Positions 52,026-62,100 of a stretch of 64,000 nucleotides of DNA are shown one piece after another. The notes below the pieces were generated by a model, which was not told the DNA's origin, made no database searches, and saw only the letters and a program-made list of their open reading frames with translations. Made by a program: the position numbers and the translations under genes. Source of the stretch: Reichenbachiella carrageenanivorans (lineage in GTDB: Bacteria > Bacteroidota > Bacteroidia > Cytophagales > Cyclobacteriaceae); assembly GCF_025639805.1 (NCBI RefSeq), contig NZ_CP106735.1:186001-250000 (forward strand), written 5' to 3'. Numbering within the stretch: position 1 is the stretch's first letter; every line of letters begins with the position of its first letter.

Positions 52026-53468
52026 CTACAACTTGATACAAATATTCTGAGGTTCGGTAAAGAAACGTAAAGCCTCAAATCCTCCTTCCCTACCCATACC
52101 AGACTGTTTCATTCCCCCAAAAGGTGTGCGCAAGTCGCGCAGCAACCAGCAGTTGACCCATACTATGGCACTCTTGAGCTGGTGCGAAAACTTATGTGCA
52201 CGTTTCAAATCCTGCGTCCATACTGTAGCTGCCAATCCATACGGGGTAGCATTAGCCATCTGCAACACTTCGTCTTCCGTATCGAAAGGCATCATAGTCA
52301 CGACTGGTCCAAATATTTCTTCCTGGTTAGTACGGCAGTTGGCATGGAGCCCTTCTATGACAGTCGGGGCTATAAAATAACCCTCAGCACAATCCCCATC
52401 CACGATCACACGCTGCCCTCCTGCCAACACGGTACCACCCTCCTGCTGAGCCAACTGAATATAGCCCAGAACTTTATTCATGTGTGTCTCGGACACTACC
52501 GCTCCCATACGGGTTTGTTCGTCGAGCGGATCTCCCACTTTCATTTTTTGCACTTTGGAGACAAAAGCCATTTTGAATTTCTCATAGATCGGACGCTCTA
52601 CAAATATGCGCGACCCACATAAACAAATCTGGCCTTGGTTGGCAAACGACGAACGCAATGTCGTCTTGAGCATTTCATCAAAGTCGCAGTCTGCAAAAAT
52701 GATATTGGGATTTTTGCCCCCTAGCTCTAGTGACATCTTCTTGAACATAGGTGCAGCCGTAGTCGCTATCTTTTTCCCCGTCTCCGTGCCTCCAGTAAAA
52801 GAGATCACAGGTATGTCTTCATGTGCCACTATGGCCTGCCCCACCTTATGCCCAAAGCCATGTACGATATTGAGTACGCCTTTAGGCAACCCTGCATCGA
52901 TACAGATTTTGGAAAGTAAATAGGCCGTCATAGGGGCTACTTCTGTAGGTTTGGCCACCACGGTATTGCCAGCCGCCAATGCGGGTGCGATCTTCCAGCT
53001 AAACAAATAGAGCGGTAAATTCCACGGGGAGATACACCCTGCTACCCCTATAGGGGTACGCTGTGTATAGTTTATAGCAAGGCCTTCCATGTAATGCGAC
53101 TCTGAAGCAAAATGCTGGATGCCGCTGGCATAAAACCTAAAATTGGCGGAAGCCCTAGGGATATCTACATTCCTTGCCAGACTCAATGGCTTCCCATTAT
53201 CTATAGACTCTGCTCTCGCCAGTATATCTATATTTTCATCAATCAAATCTGCAATTTTATCCAATAGGCGAGCTCGTGTTTCGATACCGCACGAAGACCA
53301 AGCCGAAAAAGCAGCCTTGGCTGCATCTACAGCTCGTTGCACATCTTTTTGATCGCTATCTGGTGTGAGCGCATAGACCTGCCCTGTAGCAGGATTCACA
53401 TTGTCAAGGTAAGCGTCATCGATAGGAGCCACCAATTCTCCATCGATATAGTTATCTATTTTTTGCAT
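52026..53468 (-). CDS. Aldehyde dehydrogenase, aminomuconate-semialdehyde type
   Basis: 480 residues, complete ALDH fold. The NAD site has ISFTGGTETGKKIA, the general base is in LELGGKNPNI, the catalytic Cys is C282 (NQGQICLCG), and NEEIFGP-type and PYGLAATVWT motifs follow. VNCWLLRDLRTPFGGMKQSG near the end is typical of ALDH8A1/2-aminomuconic and 2-hydroxymuconic semialdehyde dehydrogenases, suggesting a place in kynurenine/aromatic degradation. It lies 27 bases after the SDR gene on the same strand. The precise substrate is inference. Confidence 0.9.
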   Translation of the reverse strand: MQKIDNYIDGELVAPIDDAYLDNVNPATGQVYALTPDSDQKDVQRAVDAAKAAFSAWSSCGIETRARLLDKIADLIDENIDILARAESIDNGKPLSLARNVDIPRASANFRFYASGIQHFASESHYMEGLAINYTQRTPIGVAGCISPWNLPLYLFSWKIAPALAAGNTVVAKPTEVAPMTAYLLSKICIDAGLPKGVLNIVHGFGHKVGQAIVAHEDIPVISFTGGTETGKKIATTAAPMFKKMSLELGGKNPNIIFADCDFDEMLKTTLRSSFANQGQICLCGSRIFVERPIYEKFKMAFVSKVQKMKVGDPLDEQTRMGAVVSETHMNKVLGYIQLAQQEGGTVLAGGQRVIVDGDCAEGYFIAPTVIEGLHANCRTNQEEIFGPVVTMMPFDTEDEVLQMANATPYGLAATVWTQDLKRAHKFSHQLKSAIVWVNCWLLRDLRTPFGGMKQSGMGREGGFEALRFFTEPQNICIKL

Positions 53469-53495
53469 GAGCTTGTTTTTGAGTTAATGCTACTA

Positions 53496-54284
53496 TCAGA
53501 TACAGCCTGTGCGGCCACCGTCTACTGGCAGACTTACGCCATTGATGTAGCCAGCAGCGGGAGAGGCTAAAAATGCAGCAGCAGCGGCGGTTTCTTCGGC
53601 CAAACCAAATCGCTGGGCTGGAGCCTCTTTTTTCATCGCTGTACTGACTTCTTCTTCAGTCTGCCCTGTCTTTTCGGCCTTGGCTTTGATGATACTCGCC
53701 AAACGGGCGGTATCCGTAAACCCAGGCAATACATTATTGACGGTAATACCATACTGTCCCAGCTCTATAGAAAGAGTTTTGGCCCAGCTGGCCACAGCAC
53801 CACGTACGGTGTTGGATACTCCAAGGCCAGGTATAGGCATATATACCGAAGTAGAAATGATATTGATAATACGGCCAAAACTACTTGTTTTCATGCCTGG
53901 CACTAGGGCTTGCGCCAATAGGTGATTACATTCCAAATGCGCAGACATCGTATCCATAAATTTGAGATATGGCTCATCTATGATTTGACCACCTGCTGGG
54001 CCACCTGTATTGTTGACCAGTATCACTGGTGCTGGATTGATAGCGAGATACTCTGTAATTTTGCTTTGTAGCTCAGCTGGATTGCTAAAGTCGGCTTGAA
54101 TATATTGATGGACTTGCTTGTGACTCGTATCGAGGCCTTCTTTCACTTCTTGTAGCTTGGCTATATTGCGTGCTACTAGTGTCACACTTGCACCCATTCG
54201 GGCTAGTTCTTCTGCTATAGCCTTGCCTATTCCTTGGGTACTTCCACAAACAAGTGCCGCTCTTCCTTCTAGGTTTAAGTTCAT
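53496..54284 (-). CDS. Atypical short-chain dehydrogenase/reductase
   Basis: 262 residues. The NAD(P) motif is ALVCGSTQGIGKAIAEELA, the NNTGG (in place of NNAG) motif and ISTS are present, and the C-terminal VLPGFTDTARL and GVSLPVDGG fit the family. The catalytic YxxxK is missing: the segment reads PGLGVSNTVRGAVASWAKTL, with S-N-T-V-R in its place, as in a known divergent SDR branch. It may bind cofactor without classical catalysis, or use other residues. First gene of a two-gene unit with the aldehyde dehydrogenase. Confidence 0.88.
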   Translation of the reverse strand: MNLNLEGRAALVCGSTQGIGKAIAEELARMGASVTLVARNIAKLQEVKEGLDTSHKQVHQYIQADFSNPAELQSKITEYLAINPAPVILVNNTGGPAGGQIIDEPYLKFMDTMSAHLECNHLLAQALVPGMKTSSFGRIINIISTSVYMPIPGLGVSNTVRGAVASWAKTLSIELGQYGITVNNVLPGFTDTARLASIIKAKAEKTGQTEEEVSTAMKKEAPAQRFGLAEETAAAAAFLASPAAGYINGVSLPVDGGRTGCI

Positions 54285-54383
54285 TTTATGGGATCATTTA
54301 GTTGATAGTAAATATAACGAATATGCTTTTTGGCTATTGAATAAAAATTACTTTTGTCCACGCAAAAACAAAGACCAAGATTA

Positions 54384-54800
54384 ATGAATGCTCCTATAAA
54401 AATATCGATCATACATGCCATCATGGGACTACTCACGTTTGTGATCTTTTTGCAAACAGGATGGTTTATGAAAACTCAAGAAGTGAGTAATCTACCCGAC
54501 GCCCAGCGGATGATCTATCGTGCAGGACATATCTATTTTCTATTTAGTGGTTTACTCAATTTGTCCATCGGTGTGCAACTCCAACTATCGGCAGTGCTCT
54601 GGAAAAAGAAAGTTCAATATATAGGTTCGATTCTACTACTGCTTTCTCCTATGATTTTCCTCTACGGTTTTTATCAAGAAGCCAACATTGGACAGATCAA
54701 CAGAAGCATTACACGAATAGGTATCATCCTATCGCTAGCTGGCACGGCTTTTCATTCGCTTGTATTCTTATATGATGCTTGGCGCAAAAAAGAATCATAA
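54384..54800 (+). CDS. Small four-span membrane protein
   Basis: 138 residues from the ATG at 54384. Four hydrophobic segments (about 7-25, 45-65, 75-92, 108-128) separated by short loops; YRAGHIYFLFSGLLNL is the most conserved-looking part. I do not recognise a family. It is divergent from the SDR-ALDH pair and followed by the NTF2-like gene after 76 bases. Confidence 0.65.
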   Translation: MNAPIKISIIHAIMGLLTFVIFLQTGWFMKTQEVSNLPDAQRMIYRAGHIYFLFSGLLNLSIGVQLQLSAVLWKKKVQYIGSILLLLSPMIFLYGFYQEANIGQINRSITRIGIILSLAGTAFHSLVFLYDAWRKKES

Positions 54801-54864
54801 GACCGATCATACATTAGATATCCCAGTCATTACATCTTTGTGTTTTTTTTGAACTCAAGTCATT

Positions 54865-54872
54865 TACATTTG
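54865..54872 (+). promoter_or_regulatory. Likely -7 element of the NTF2-like gene
   Basis: TACATTTG fits TAnnTTTG and lies four bases before the ATG at 54877, giving an almost leaderless mRNA. The nearest TTTG upstream is at a non-ideal spacing. Confidence 0.4.
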
Positions 54873-54876
54873 CCAC

Positions 54877-55389
54877 ATGAGTAAGCAATTTTTCCTTTTC
54901 TTCATGGTCTCTCTATGGCCCATGACTACGTGGGGACAAGATCCATATGCGCAAGATGTAACTAGCGAGGATGCCATTGTCAATGCCGTCTACGAAACCA
55001 TCTCAGGGCCTAAAGGCGAACGCAGAAATTGGGATCGTATGCGCTACCTGATGGCTCCAGGTGCCCGATTTATTCCTACTCGACCATCTACTGAAGGTAA
55101 ACGCGTACCCTGCTTTCTTACTCTCGATGAGTTTATCGCCCAAGGAGATGAGTGGTTGATGGAAAATGGCTTTTTCGAAAGTGAAATTTCTCGTCGCTCA
55201 GAGACCTTTGGTCTGATCACTCATGTATGGAGCACGTATGCATCGCGTTGGATACCTGATGAGGAGCCTTTTGCCAGAGGGATCAACAGCTTGCAACTGA
55301 TGAACGACGGCGAACGCTGGTGGATCATTAATTTGTATTGGGCTGCCGAAACGGAAGAAAACCCCTTGCCAAAAAAATACTTGAAGTAA
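54877..55389 (+). CDS. Exported NTF2-like (SnoaL-type) protein
   Basis: 170 residues with a signal peptide (about 1-20, ending TTWGQ). The mature part has the NTF2-like layout: an initial helix with DAIVNAVYETISGP, RMRYLMAPGARFIP, a central helix with TLDEFIAQGDEW, and long strands ending RGINSLQLMNDGERWWIINLYW, quoted in part as NSLQLM and WWIINLYW. No active-site residues are assigned. Its end nearly touches the convergent AraC gene. Confidence 0.75.
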   Translation: MSKQFFLFFMVSLWPMTTWGQDPYAQDVTSEDAIVNAVYETISGPKGERRNWDRMRYLMAPGARFIPTRPSTEGKRVPCFLTLDEFIAQGDEWLMENGFFESEISRRSETFGLITHVWSTYASRWIPDEEPFARGINSLQLMNDGERWWIINLYWAAETEENPLPKKYLK

Positions 55390-55390
55390 A

Positions 55391-56164
55391 TCAGTCTAAG
55401 ATCAATTGGCTATTGCCAAACAACTCTGACGGTCTGAGACCAAATGATTCTTTGAAGGTCTTACTATAATGTGCACTATCAGAAAACCCCGACAAGTGTG
55501 CCAGTTCTGTGAGTGTTTTTACCGACTTTGCCTGATCGAATGAAGCTACCAAACGCTTCCACAGCTGCATTCTCCTATAAGACAAGCCTGTGTGCTCTTT
55601 AAATAAATGTTGAAACCTACTCTCGGACAAACACATTTCTTCTGCCATCTCTTCTAACGAGACTACCGATCGGGTGTGGCGATCTAGGTATTGTAACGTA
55701 GCCAATATTCGCTTATCTACTTCATGCTTAGCCGAGAGACATCGCACATTGTACTCCGCCATAGAATTGATACAGGCACTCAAGAAAGTTTTTTCATTGA
55801 TCTCGTTTTTGAGTAAGTCCTGTGCAAACATCCGTAAATAACCAATCCATTCTTCGTCGTATTCCTCTACTGGCTGACTGGTCTGATGTTTATGCAAAAA
55901 ATGGCCTACAGCACTAGCAGGATTGAAAAGTATAACGAGCACTTGCTGGTCTCTACTATCGAGCTGATGAGGTACTTGCGGGTGGACAACTACTGATTGA
56001 GCCACTCGCTTGCCTTCTTCGCTAGTCAATTCAAACGCATCGTTTACGGCTATGGTCAGCTGCAGGGCATAATGCTGGTGTTGCGCATTATCTTTTATTT
56101 TTCCTAAAAAGATACCAGTATCACCCGCCTTAAAAATTAGATTCTCTTTTTCGATCAATTCCAA
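55391..56164 (-). CDS. AraC-family transcriptional regulator
   Basis: 257 residues; the frame has no ATG at its beginning, so it probably starts with the TTG at 56164. The N-terminal about 140 residues form a cupin-like sensing region (HHYALQLTIAVND-like strands). The C-terminal about 100 residues hold two helix-turn-helix motifs: SLEEMAEEMCLSESRFQHLF and TELAHLSGFSDSAHYSKTFK, with GLRPSEL at the end. The ligand and targets are unknown. Confidence 0.88.
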   Translation of the reverse strand: MELIEKENLIFKAGDTGIFLGKIKDNAQHQHYALQLTIAVNDAFELTSEEGKRVAQSVVVHPQVPHQLDSRDQQVLVILFNPASAVGHFLHKHQTSQPVEEYDEEWIGYLRMFAQDLLKNEINEKTFLSACINSMAEYNVRCLSAKHEVDKRILATLQYLDRHTRSVVSLEEMAEEMCLSESRFQHLFKEHTGLSYRRMQLWKRLVASFDQAKSVKTLTELAHLSGFSDSAHYSKTFKESFGLRPSELFGNSQLILD

Positions 56165-56295
56165 AATCAGCTCAGTTATAAATTAGCGATAGCCTCGAAT
56201 TTATTCACTTTTTTGTTTTCTCCAACAATCAACACTGAAACTTGGAGATTAAACAGACAATAGAGAGTCAAAGACAGGAATAGCAGTTTCTTTGA

Positions 56296-56769
56296 CTAAA
56301 AATCATTAATCCCATTCTCAAAAGCCTGATCGGCAGGAAGGTTGGGTGCGGTAGCTGCTTCTACCGCCAGCTCGTCGCAGCGCTCATTTTCGGGGATTCC
56401 TGCGTGACCTTTCACCCACTTGAAGGTGACTTTATTGCGCTTGTAAGGTGGGATAAATCGCTCCCATAGGTCTCGATTTTTTTTGTCTTTAAAGCCTTTT
56501 TTTACCCAGCCCCAGAGCCAGCCTTTTTCCACAGCATCCACCACATATTTCGAATCAGAATAAACGAGTACTTCAGCATTAATCACCTTTAGAGCTTCTA
56601 ATCCTTTGATAACAGCGAGCAACTCCATACGGTTGTTGGTGGTTTTCCGAAAACCCTCAGACAGTTCTTTTCTATGCCCCTTGGCCAAAAGCACAGTGCC
56701 ATAGCCGCCAGGACCTGGATTGCCTCGTGATGAACCGTCGGTATAAATGATAATGCTGGGCTGAGTCAT
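56296..56769 (-). CDS. rnhA: Ribonuclease HI
   Basis: 157 residues from the ATG at 56769. The four catalytic acids are visible: Asp in IIIYTDGSSRGNPGPGG, Glu in NNRMELLAVIKGLEAL, Asp in VYSDSKYVVDAV, and Asp in NERCDELAVEAA; the basic KKGFKDKKNRDLW region and HAGIPEN also fit. It degrades RNA in RNA-DNA hybrids in the cytoplasm. Single gene. Confidence 0.95.
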   Translation of the reverse strand: MTQPSIIIYTDGSSRGNPGPGGYGTVLLAKGHRKELSEGFRKTTNNRMELLAVIKGLEALKVINAEVLVYSDSKYVVDAVEKGWLWGWVKKGFKDKKNRDLWERFIPPYKRNKVTFKWVKGHAGIPENERCDELAVEAATAPNLPADQAFENGINDF

Positions 56770-56863
56770 AGTTGAATGTTGGAAGTTCAAAGTTTAATAT
56801 CAAAAATAGAAAATGACATTTTTTGAGTTGACAATGACGAACATTGAATCTGGGGGGTTGCTT

Positions 56864-57436
56864 TTATATCGCAATCCCGTTTTTAAATAATTTGATTGAA
56901 ATGGCCAAAAGGATAATGCCGAATACCTTTCGAATAATATTGAATCCTGCATGACCGATTTTCCTTTCGAGCCAACTCGATGACTTGAGCACGACATAAA
57001 TCAATATCAAATTGATCAAAATCCCTATCAGTATATTGGTCAGTTCAAATTCTGCACGAAGCGAAATCAAGGAAGTCATGGTGCCTGGCCCGGCAATCAA
57101 TGGAAAAGCAATAGGCACGATGGAAGACGAGCTGGTTTCTTCTTCATCAGACTTGAACAACTCAATACCTAAAACCATTTCCATCCCGATCAAAAACATA
57201 ATCAATGCTCCTGCTATGGCAAATGAACCTACATCGATACCAAGCAACCCAAGAATTTTGTCTCCTAAAAAGAGAAAAATAATCATGATAAAACCAGCCA
57301 CAATAGTAGCCTTGCCACTATAGATCGTGCCTGATTTTTTTCTCAGGTTGATAATAATGGGGATACTTCCCAGAATATCTATCACTGAAAACAGAATCAA
57401 TGATACTGATAATATTTGCGTAAAATCCATACTCAT
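56864..57436 (-). CDS. MarC-family inner-membrane protein
   Basis: 190 residues with six membrane segments. It starts LSVSLILFSVIDILGSIPII and includes the family motif PIAFPLIAGPGTMTSLISL. MarC proteins were once thought to give multidrug resistance, but this is not supported, and their function is unknown. Its ATG overlaps the aroQ stop by 4 bases (ATGA), so the two are co-translated. Confidence 0.92.
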   Translation of the reverse strand: MSMDFTQILSVSLILFSVIDILGSIPIIINLRKKSGTIYSGKATIVAGFIMIIFLFLGDKILGLLGIDVGSFAIAGALIMFLIGMEMVLGIELFKSDEEETSSSSIVPIAFPLIAGPGTMTSLISLRAEFELTNILIGILINLILIYVVLKSSSWLERKIGHAGFNIIRKVFGIILLAISIKLFKNGIAI

Positions 57437-57858
57437 GACTTGTTGTTTAATAAATATCTAATCCCTTCTTTGTATCCATCTAGCCCTAGACCGATATAGT
57501 GAGCCACACACACAGGTGTAAGGTAACTGTGATGTCTAAAAGACTCTCGCTCCATCACGTTAGAAATGTGTACCTCTATCACAGGTGTGGTCACTCCTTT
57601 CACCGCATCGGCCAATGCTACAGAGGTATGGGTATAGCCTCCTGCATTGAATACGATTCCCTCGTAATCGAATCCTACTTCATGGATTTTGTCGATCAAA
57701 GCACCTTCATGGTTGCTCTGAAAATAGCTCAATACTACATCAGGAAAGTCAGTTTTCAACTCTTCGAAAAAGTCCTCGAACGTTTGCGTACCATAGATTT
57801 CAGGTTCACGCTTGCCGAGCAAATTAAGGTTTGGGCCGTTGAGAATAAGTATTTTCAT
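57433..57858 (-). CDS. aroQ: Type II 3-dehydroquinate dehydratase
   Basis: 141 residues. LILNGPNLNLLGKREPEIYG starts the protein, with YFQSNHEGALID, FNAGGYTHTSVALADA and EVHISNVMERESFRHHSYL, i.e. the catalytic Tyr-loop, Asn, His and Arg regions of the dodecameric type II enzyme. It makes 3-dehydroshikimate in the aromatic amino acid pathway. The MERESFR form (instead of AREEFR) is a small variation. Divergent from xerD, a common pairing in Bacteroidota. Confidence 0.96.
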   Translation of the reverse strand: MKILILNGPNLNLLGKREPEIYGTQTFEDFFEELKTDFPDVVLSYFQSNHEGALIDKIHEVGFDYEGIVFNAGGYTHTSVALADAVKGVTTPVIEVHISNVMERESFRHHSYLTPVCVAHYIGLGLDGYKEGIRYLLNNKS

Positions 57859-58044
57859 AGTCTGAGATACAAGATAATTAGATTATGGAGACAAGACTTC
57901 TTCGATCGAACCCTGAAATTTAACACTAGGTTCATCCGTCTTTTATCTGCCTTCAAAATTAACCCTCCTCAACCGATAGTTTACCAAGCGATTGCAGAGT
58001 TTTCTAAAATAGTACATTTTTACTGAAAGGGAATTTTCACCACT

Positions 58045-58944
58045 ATGTCTTGGAGCTTTTACATCAAACAATTCAAATCCTACCTGCAGTTGGAGCGCTC
58101 ACTGGCTCCCAACTCCGTAGAAGCTTATGTCCAAGATGTTGTAAAGCTGGAGCAATTCCTAACTCTAAGTGGATCGGACATTGGTCCGCTAAAAGTGAAA
58201 GACTCTGACATCCGAGATCTCCTCGAATACATCCATGAACTAGGCATGTCGGCCTACTCACAGGCTCGCATCGTGTCAGGCATCAAATCTTTTTACAAAT
58301 ACTTAGTATTCGAAGGCGATATCGATAAAGATCCCTCCGAACTGATCGAAGCACCCAAACTGGGGCGTAAACTACCCGACACGCTCAATGTGCAAGAAAT
58401 AGACACCCTGCTAGCAGCCATAGACATGAGTACTGCCGAAGGGCCTCGTAATCGTGCCATGCTAGAAACGCTCTACAGCTCTGGACTGCGGGTGTCTGAG
58501 TTAGTGAATCTACAACTCAACTGTGTGCTCGACGACATTGGTTTTTTACGTGTAATTGGCAAGGGCAACAAAGAACGTCTAGTCCCCATTGGCAGAGAAG
58601 CCTTGAAGCATCTCAATATATATGTAGATCATGTACGTTGTCACTTAGACATAAAAAAAGGACACGAGCATTTTGTGTTTTTAAATCGTAGAGGAGCACA
58701 ACTGACCCGAGTAATGATTTTTACCATTATTAAAAACCTTGCGCTTAGAATAGGACTAAATAAAAAAATAAGTCCGCACACGTTTAGACATTCTTTTGCC
58801 ACACACCTGATAGAAGGAGGTGCAGACCTACGAGCCGTACAAGAAATGCTGGGACATGAGTCTATCACCACTACAGAAATATACACCCATTTGGATCGTG
58901 ATTATCTCACACAAATCATCAGAGATTTTCATCCTCGAAGCTAA
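58045..58944 (+). CDS. xerD: Site-specific tyrosine recombinase XerD
   Basis: 299 residues. An N-terminal SAM-like domain (about 1-95) is followed by the catalytic domain with R149 (SGLRVSELVNL), H245 and R248 (HTFRHSFATHL), H271 (LGHES) and Y280 (IYTHLD), the full set of tyrosine recombinase residues. It resolves chromosome dimers at dif together with XerC. The length is standard and no mobile-element genes adjoin, so it is the housekeeping Xer protein. Confidence 0.95.
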   Translation: MSWSFYIKQFKSYLQLERSLAPNSVEAYVQDVVKLEQFLTLSGSDIGPLKVKDSDIRDLLEYIHELGMSAYSQARIVSGIKSFYKYLVFEGDIDKDPSELIEAPKLGRKLPDTLNVQEIDTLLAAIDMSTAEGPRNRAMLETLYSSGLRVSELVNLQLNCVLDDIGFLRVIGKGNKERLVPIGREALKHLNIYVDHVRCHLDIKKGHEHFVFLNRRGAQLTRVMIFTIIKNLALRIGLNKKISPHTFRHSFATHLIEGGADLRAVQEMLGHESITTTEIYTHLDRDYLTQIIRDFHPRS

Positions 58945-59119
58945 CCTGCTCACACCTCTTACCAAACAACCCCCTCTTATTCAATACATAGGCATCTCAC
59001 ACCCCTTTCTTCTCCTTTTTTTTTACTACTTTTAAGGAAGCATTATTGAGGAAATTTAATGAAAATAAGTATGAATAAGAATTCGTCAAACCGACTACAC
59101 ATAAATAAATCTACCTTTA

Positions 59120-62100
59120 ATGAAAACTCAGCTAAGAAAAGTTACGCTCTTTGCGTTGATCTGCCTCCCCTTTTGGTCTAATGCTCAAACCAATCGATAT
59201 GTAAATCCATCTGGAACCGACGCTAACCAATGTAATGACCCTCACAACCCCTGCCAGACCATCAATTATGCAATAGGTCAATCATCACTCGGGGATATTA
59301 TCAATTTATCAGAAGGCACATTTGCCTCATGTAACATTAGCGAGCGTGTTACACTCAGCGGTAGAGGTGAAGCCACCATCATACAATCGATGGACATCAC
59401 AGCTACAACTAATGGTACCAATGAAGTCGTGGTAGAAAATGTCCAAATGCTAGGAGGCGCCTCTCCTGGCATTGATATAGAGGCTTCTTTTGTAACCATT
59501 AAAAATGTATCTAGCAATGGGTATAGTAGAAACATTCATATCGACCATGCGACTACTGTCAGCAACATCCTAATTAATAACTGTAACCTGAACGGAGCGA
59601 CAAGCACAGGATTGTTAGTAAATTTAACTAACGCAGGCAGTGCCGTTAACGGCCTAACGGTACTCAATACCACCATGGATAATTCTAGGTTTGGTTTTTA
59701 TTCGCAAATGTCTAATGCTACCAATACTGACAATTACCTAGATAACGTAATCTTCAGGAATTGTACTTTCAATAACAACACAGACAAAGGGTTTTATATA
59801 GAGAACCTTAACAATGCCCTTTTTGAAAATATTTCTGTAATCAATAGTGGACTAAATCCCTTAAATGGATTTAATGCTGGGGTTGACATCAATCTCAAAT
59901 GGCAAAACTATGAAGATATTGAAATTAGAAATTCTCGAATTATAGGCTGCGGCTCTTTAGGTCCCAACAACCCTGCTACCCCAATTGAAAATAGACGTGC
60001 TGCAGCACTCACTATTAAAGCAAGAACAGATGCAGGCTCATACAATTCCCCTGCCGCATCCCTCACCAATCTAACCTTAGATGGCGTGATCCTCGACGGG
60101 CTTGTGAGTGACCTGCGTTTTGGAGAGATGGGAAAAGCGGATAACAATGGTATAAATATGACTACAGTCACTGTTTCTCATTGTTCGTTTGCCAATGACG
60201 GAGCATTCACCGTCCTCAACGAAGAAAATAATGGAACCTTAACTCTAAGTCACAACTACTGGGGAGGCTCAGCAGTTGATTTTGAAAATTATGGATCAAG
60301 TGCCGCCACCTCTCAATCTGATGAACTGGCCAATGAAATAGTAGACGATGCCCACAACAGCTATGCAAGCATAAGTGCGGCACTGGCAGGTGCATCTTCA
60401 GGAGCAATCATTCAAAACATCCCTGCGGGCACTATAGCTGGTACGACTACCGTCAGTCAGCCACTCACACTGATATCTCCAGGTGCTGGCTACCTGAGTA
60501 CAGACAGCAGAACCACTTTTGAGAACCTGAGTGTAAATGGTGGTGCCATGACCATGGGGAGTGACTTTGCCGTATCAGGCATTTTAAGCTTGACCAATTT
60601 GATCAACTTGGAAGATCAAAATCTCATGGTACAAGGTACAGTAACAGGTGCCAGTACTATTTTTGGAGGCAGCACAGCTGGTCTTGTTATAGAAGGGAAT
60701 GGTGCGCTACCAGATCTCCACACCTCTTCGGGGTTTGAACGTGTCGTGATCGATCGTACATCAGGCGACATCACCTTAGCTAGCGAATTGTCTACCGAAT
60801 GGATTTCTCTCAAAAACGGACTCGTGGATGCTACTGCTCACAACCTAACCTTCACTGGCAACACGGCCTTGTCAGGCAATGACAACTCCTATGTGGTCGG
60901 TAATTTTGTGCATGAAGTAGCTGGTATTACAGTTGATAATTTTTTATACTTCCCTGTGGGTGGCACCTACTACCGCCCAGTCAGCCTAGAAGGAGTAGAC
61001 CAAGCATCCACTACCAGCTATGAGGGTTCATTTACCGAATCAGCTCCATCTGGCCTTGGAGGGCTGTCAGTAGCCCTTCCTCCTTTATTAGTCAAACTTC
61101 ATCCAGATTTTTATTGGACAGTGACTCCTTCTACACCTGTCACTGCAGCAGACAAAATTTCACTTACATATAGCGCAGAGGATCTAATTTCTGACCCTGC
61201 CAATTTACGTATTGCCCAATTTCAAACTGCGGTTTGGGTGAATCTCGGCGGAGATGGAAATGCTCCAATAGCCACTCCTGCCTCGCTTCTTAATGTACTC
61301 ACACTGGGTTTAGGACATTTTACGCTAGGAGACGAAACACTAGGCTCCAATTTCACCGCATTGACAGATGTATATGTAAGTACTATTGGTGACGATAGTA
61401 ATGACGGCATTCTTATCTCTACTCCTAAAAGGACCTTGAGTGCAGCCTATTCACTAGTACAAGCTGGTGGCACGATAAACATCGCAAATGGCAGCTACTC
61501 CGATGACCTAAACATCAATAAGTCACTTACGCTCTCTGGCACTGGCACGCCTAATTTTGCCTCAGCCACCCTAAATGCAGACATTACCCTTTCGTTGGTG
61601 ACAGCAGATAATGTAGAAGTAACATCTAATGGAATCATTCAAGATGGGATCGACCTACTGACACCCACTGGCACACTCACCGTATCAAGTGGAGCATTTA
61701 CAGAAAGTCTCTCAATCGACAAATCTATGACCATGAATGGCGCCAATGTTGGCAGCCCTGGAGCTGACACCCGCACTGTAGAAACGGTCTTAGACCCTGG
61801 CGCAGCTAGCAACGCCATCACCGTCCTTGCCGACAATGTAACGATCGACGGATTTCAAATAGGAACTGACAACATTACGAGCAATGCGTCTATAGGCATA
61901 GCAAGCGATGGCTATACAGGCATCACACTCTCCAACAATCTTATCTATGCTAACCAAGCAGGTATTCAAGTAGAAAATGCCTCATCAGGCACCATCACGG
62001 TGAATGATAATAAAGTAAACATGCTAGGTCTTGAGAATGCACAAACAGCTACTACACCTAGTGCTGGCATATATCTCTATGGACTCAATGGCACTGTAAA

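Noticed and set aside
57499..58026. 175-codon plus-strand frame
   Set aside because: Antisense to aroQ, which is certain; the composition is not protein-like.
58045..58944. Integrase of a mobile element
   Set aside because: Standard XerD length and motifs, divergent aroQ neighbour, no attachment-site repeats or phage genes nearby.
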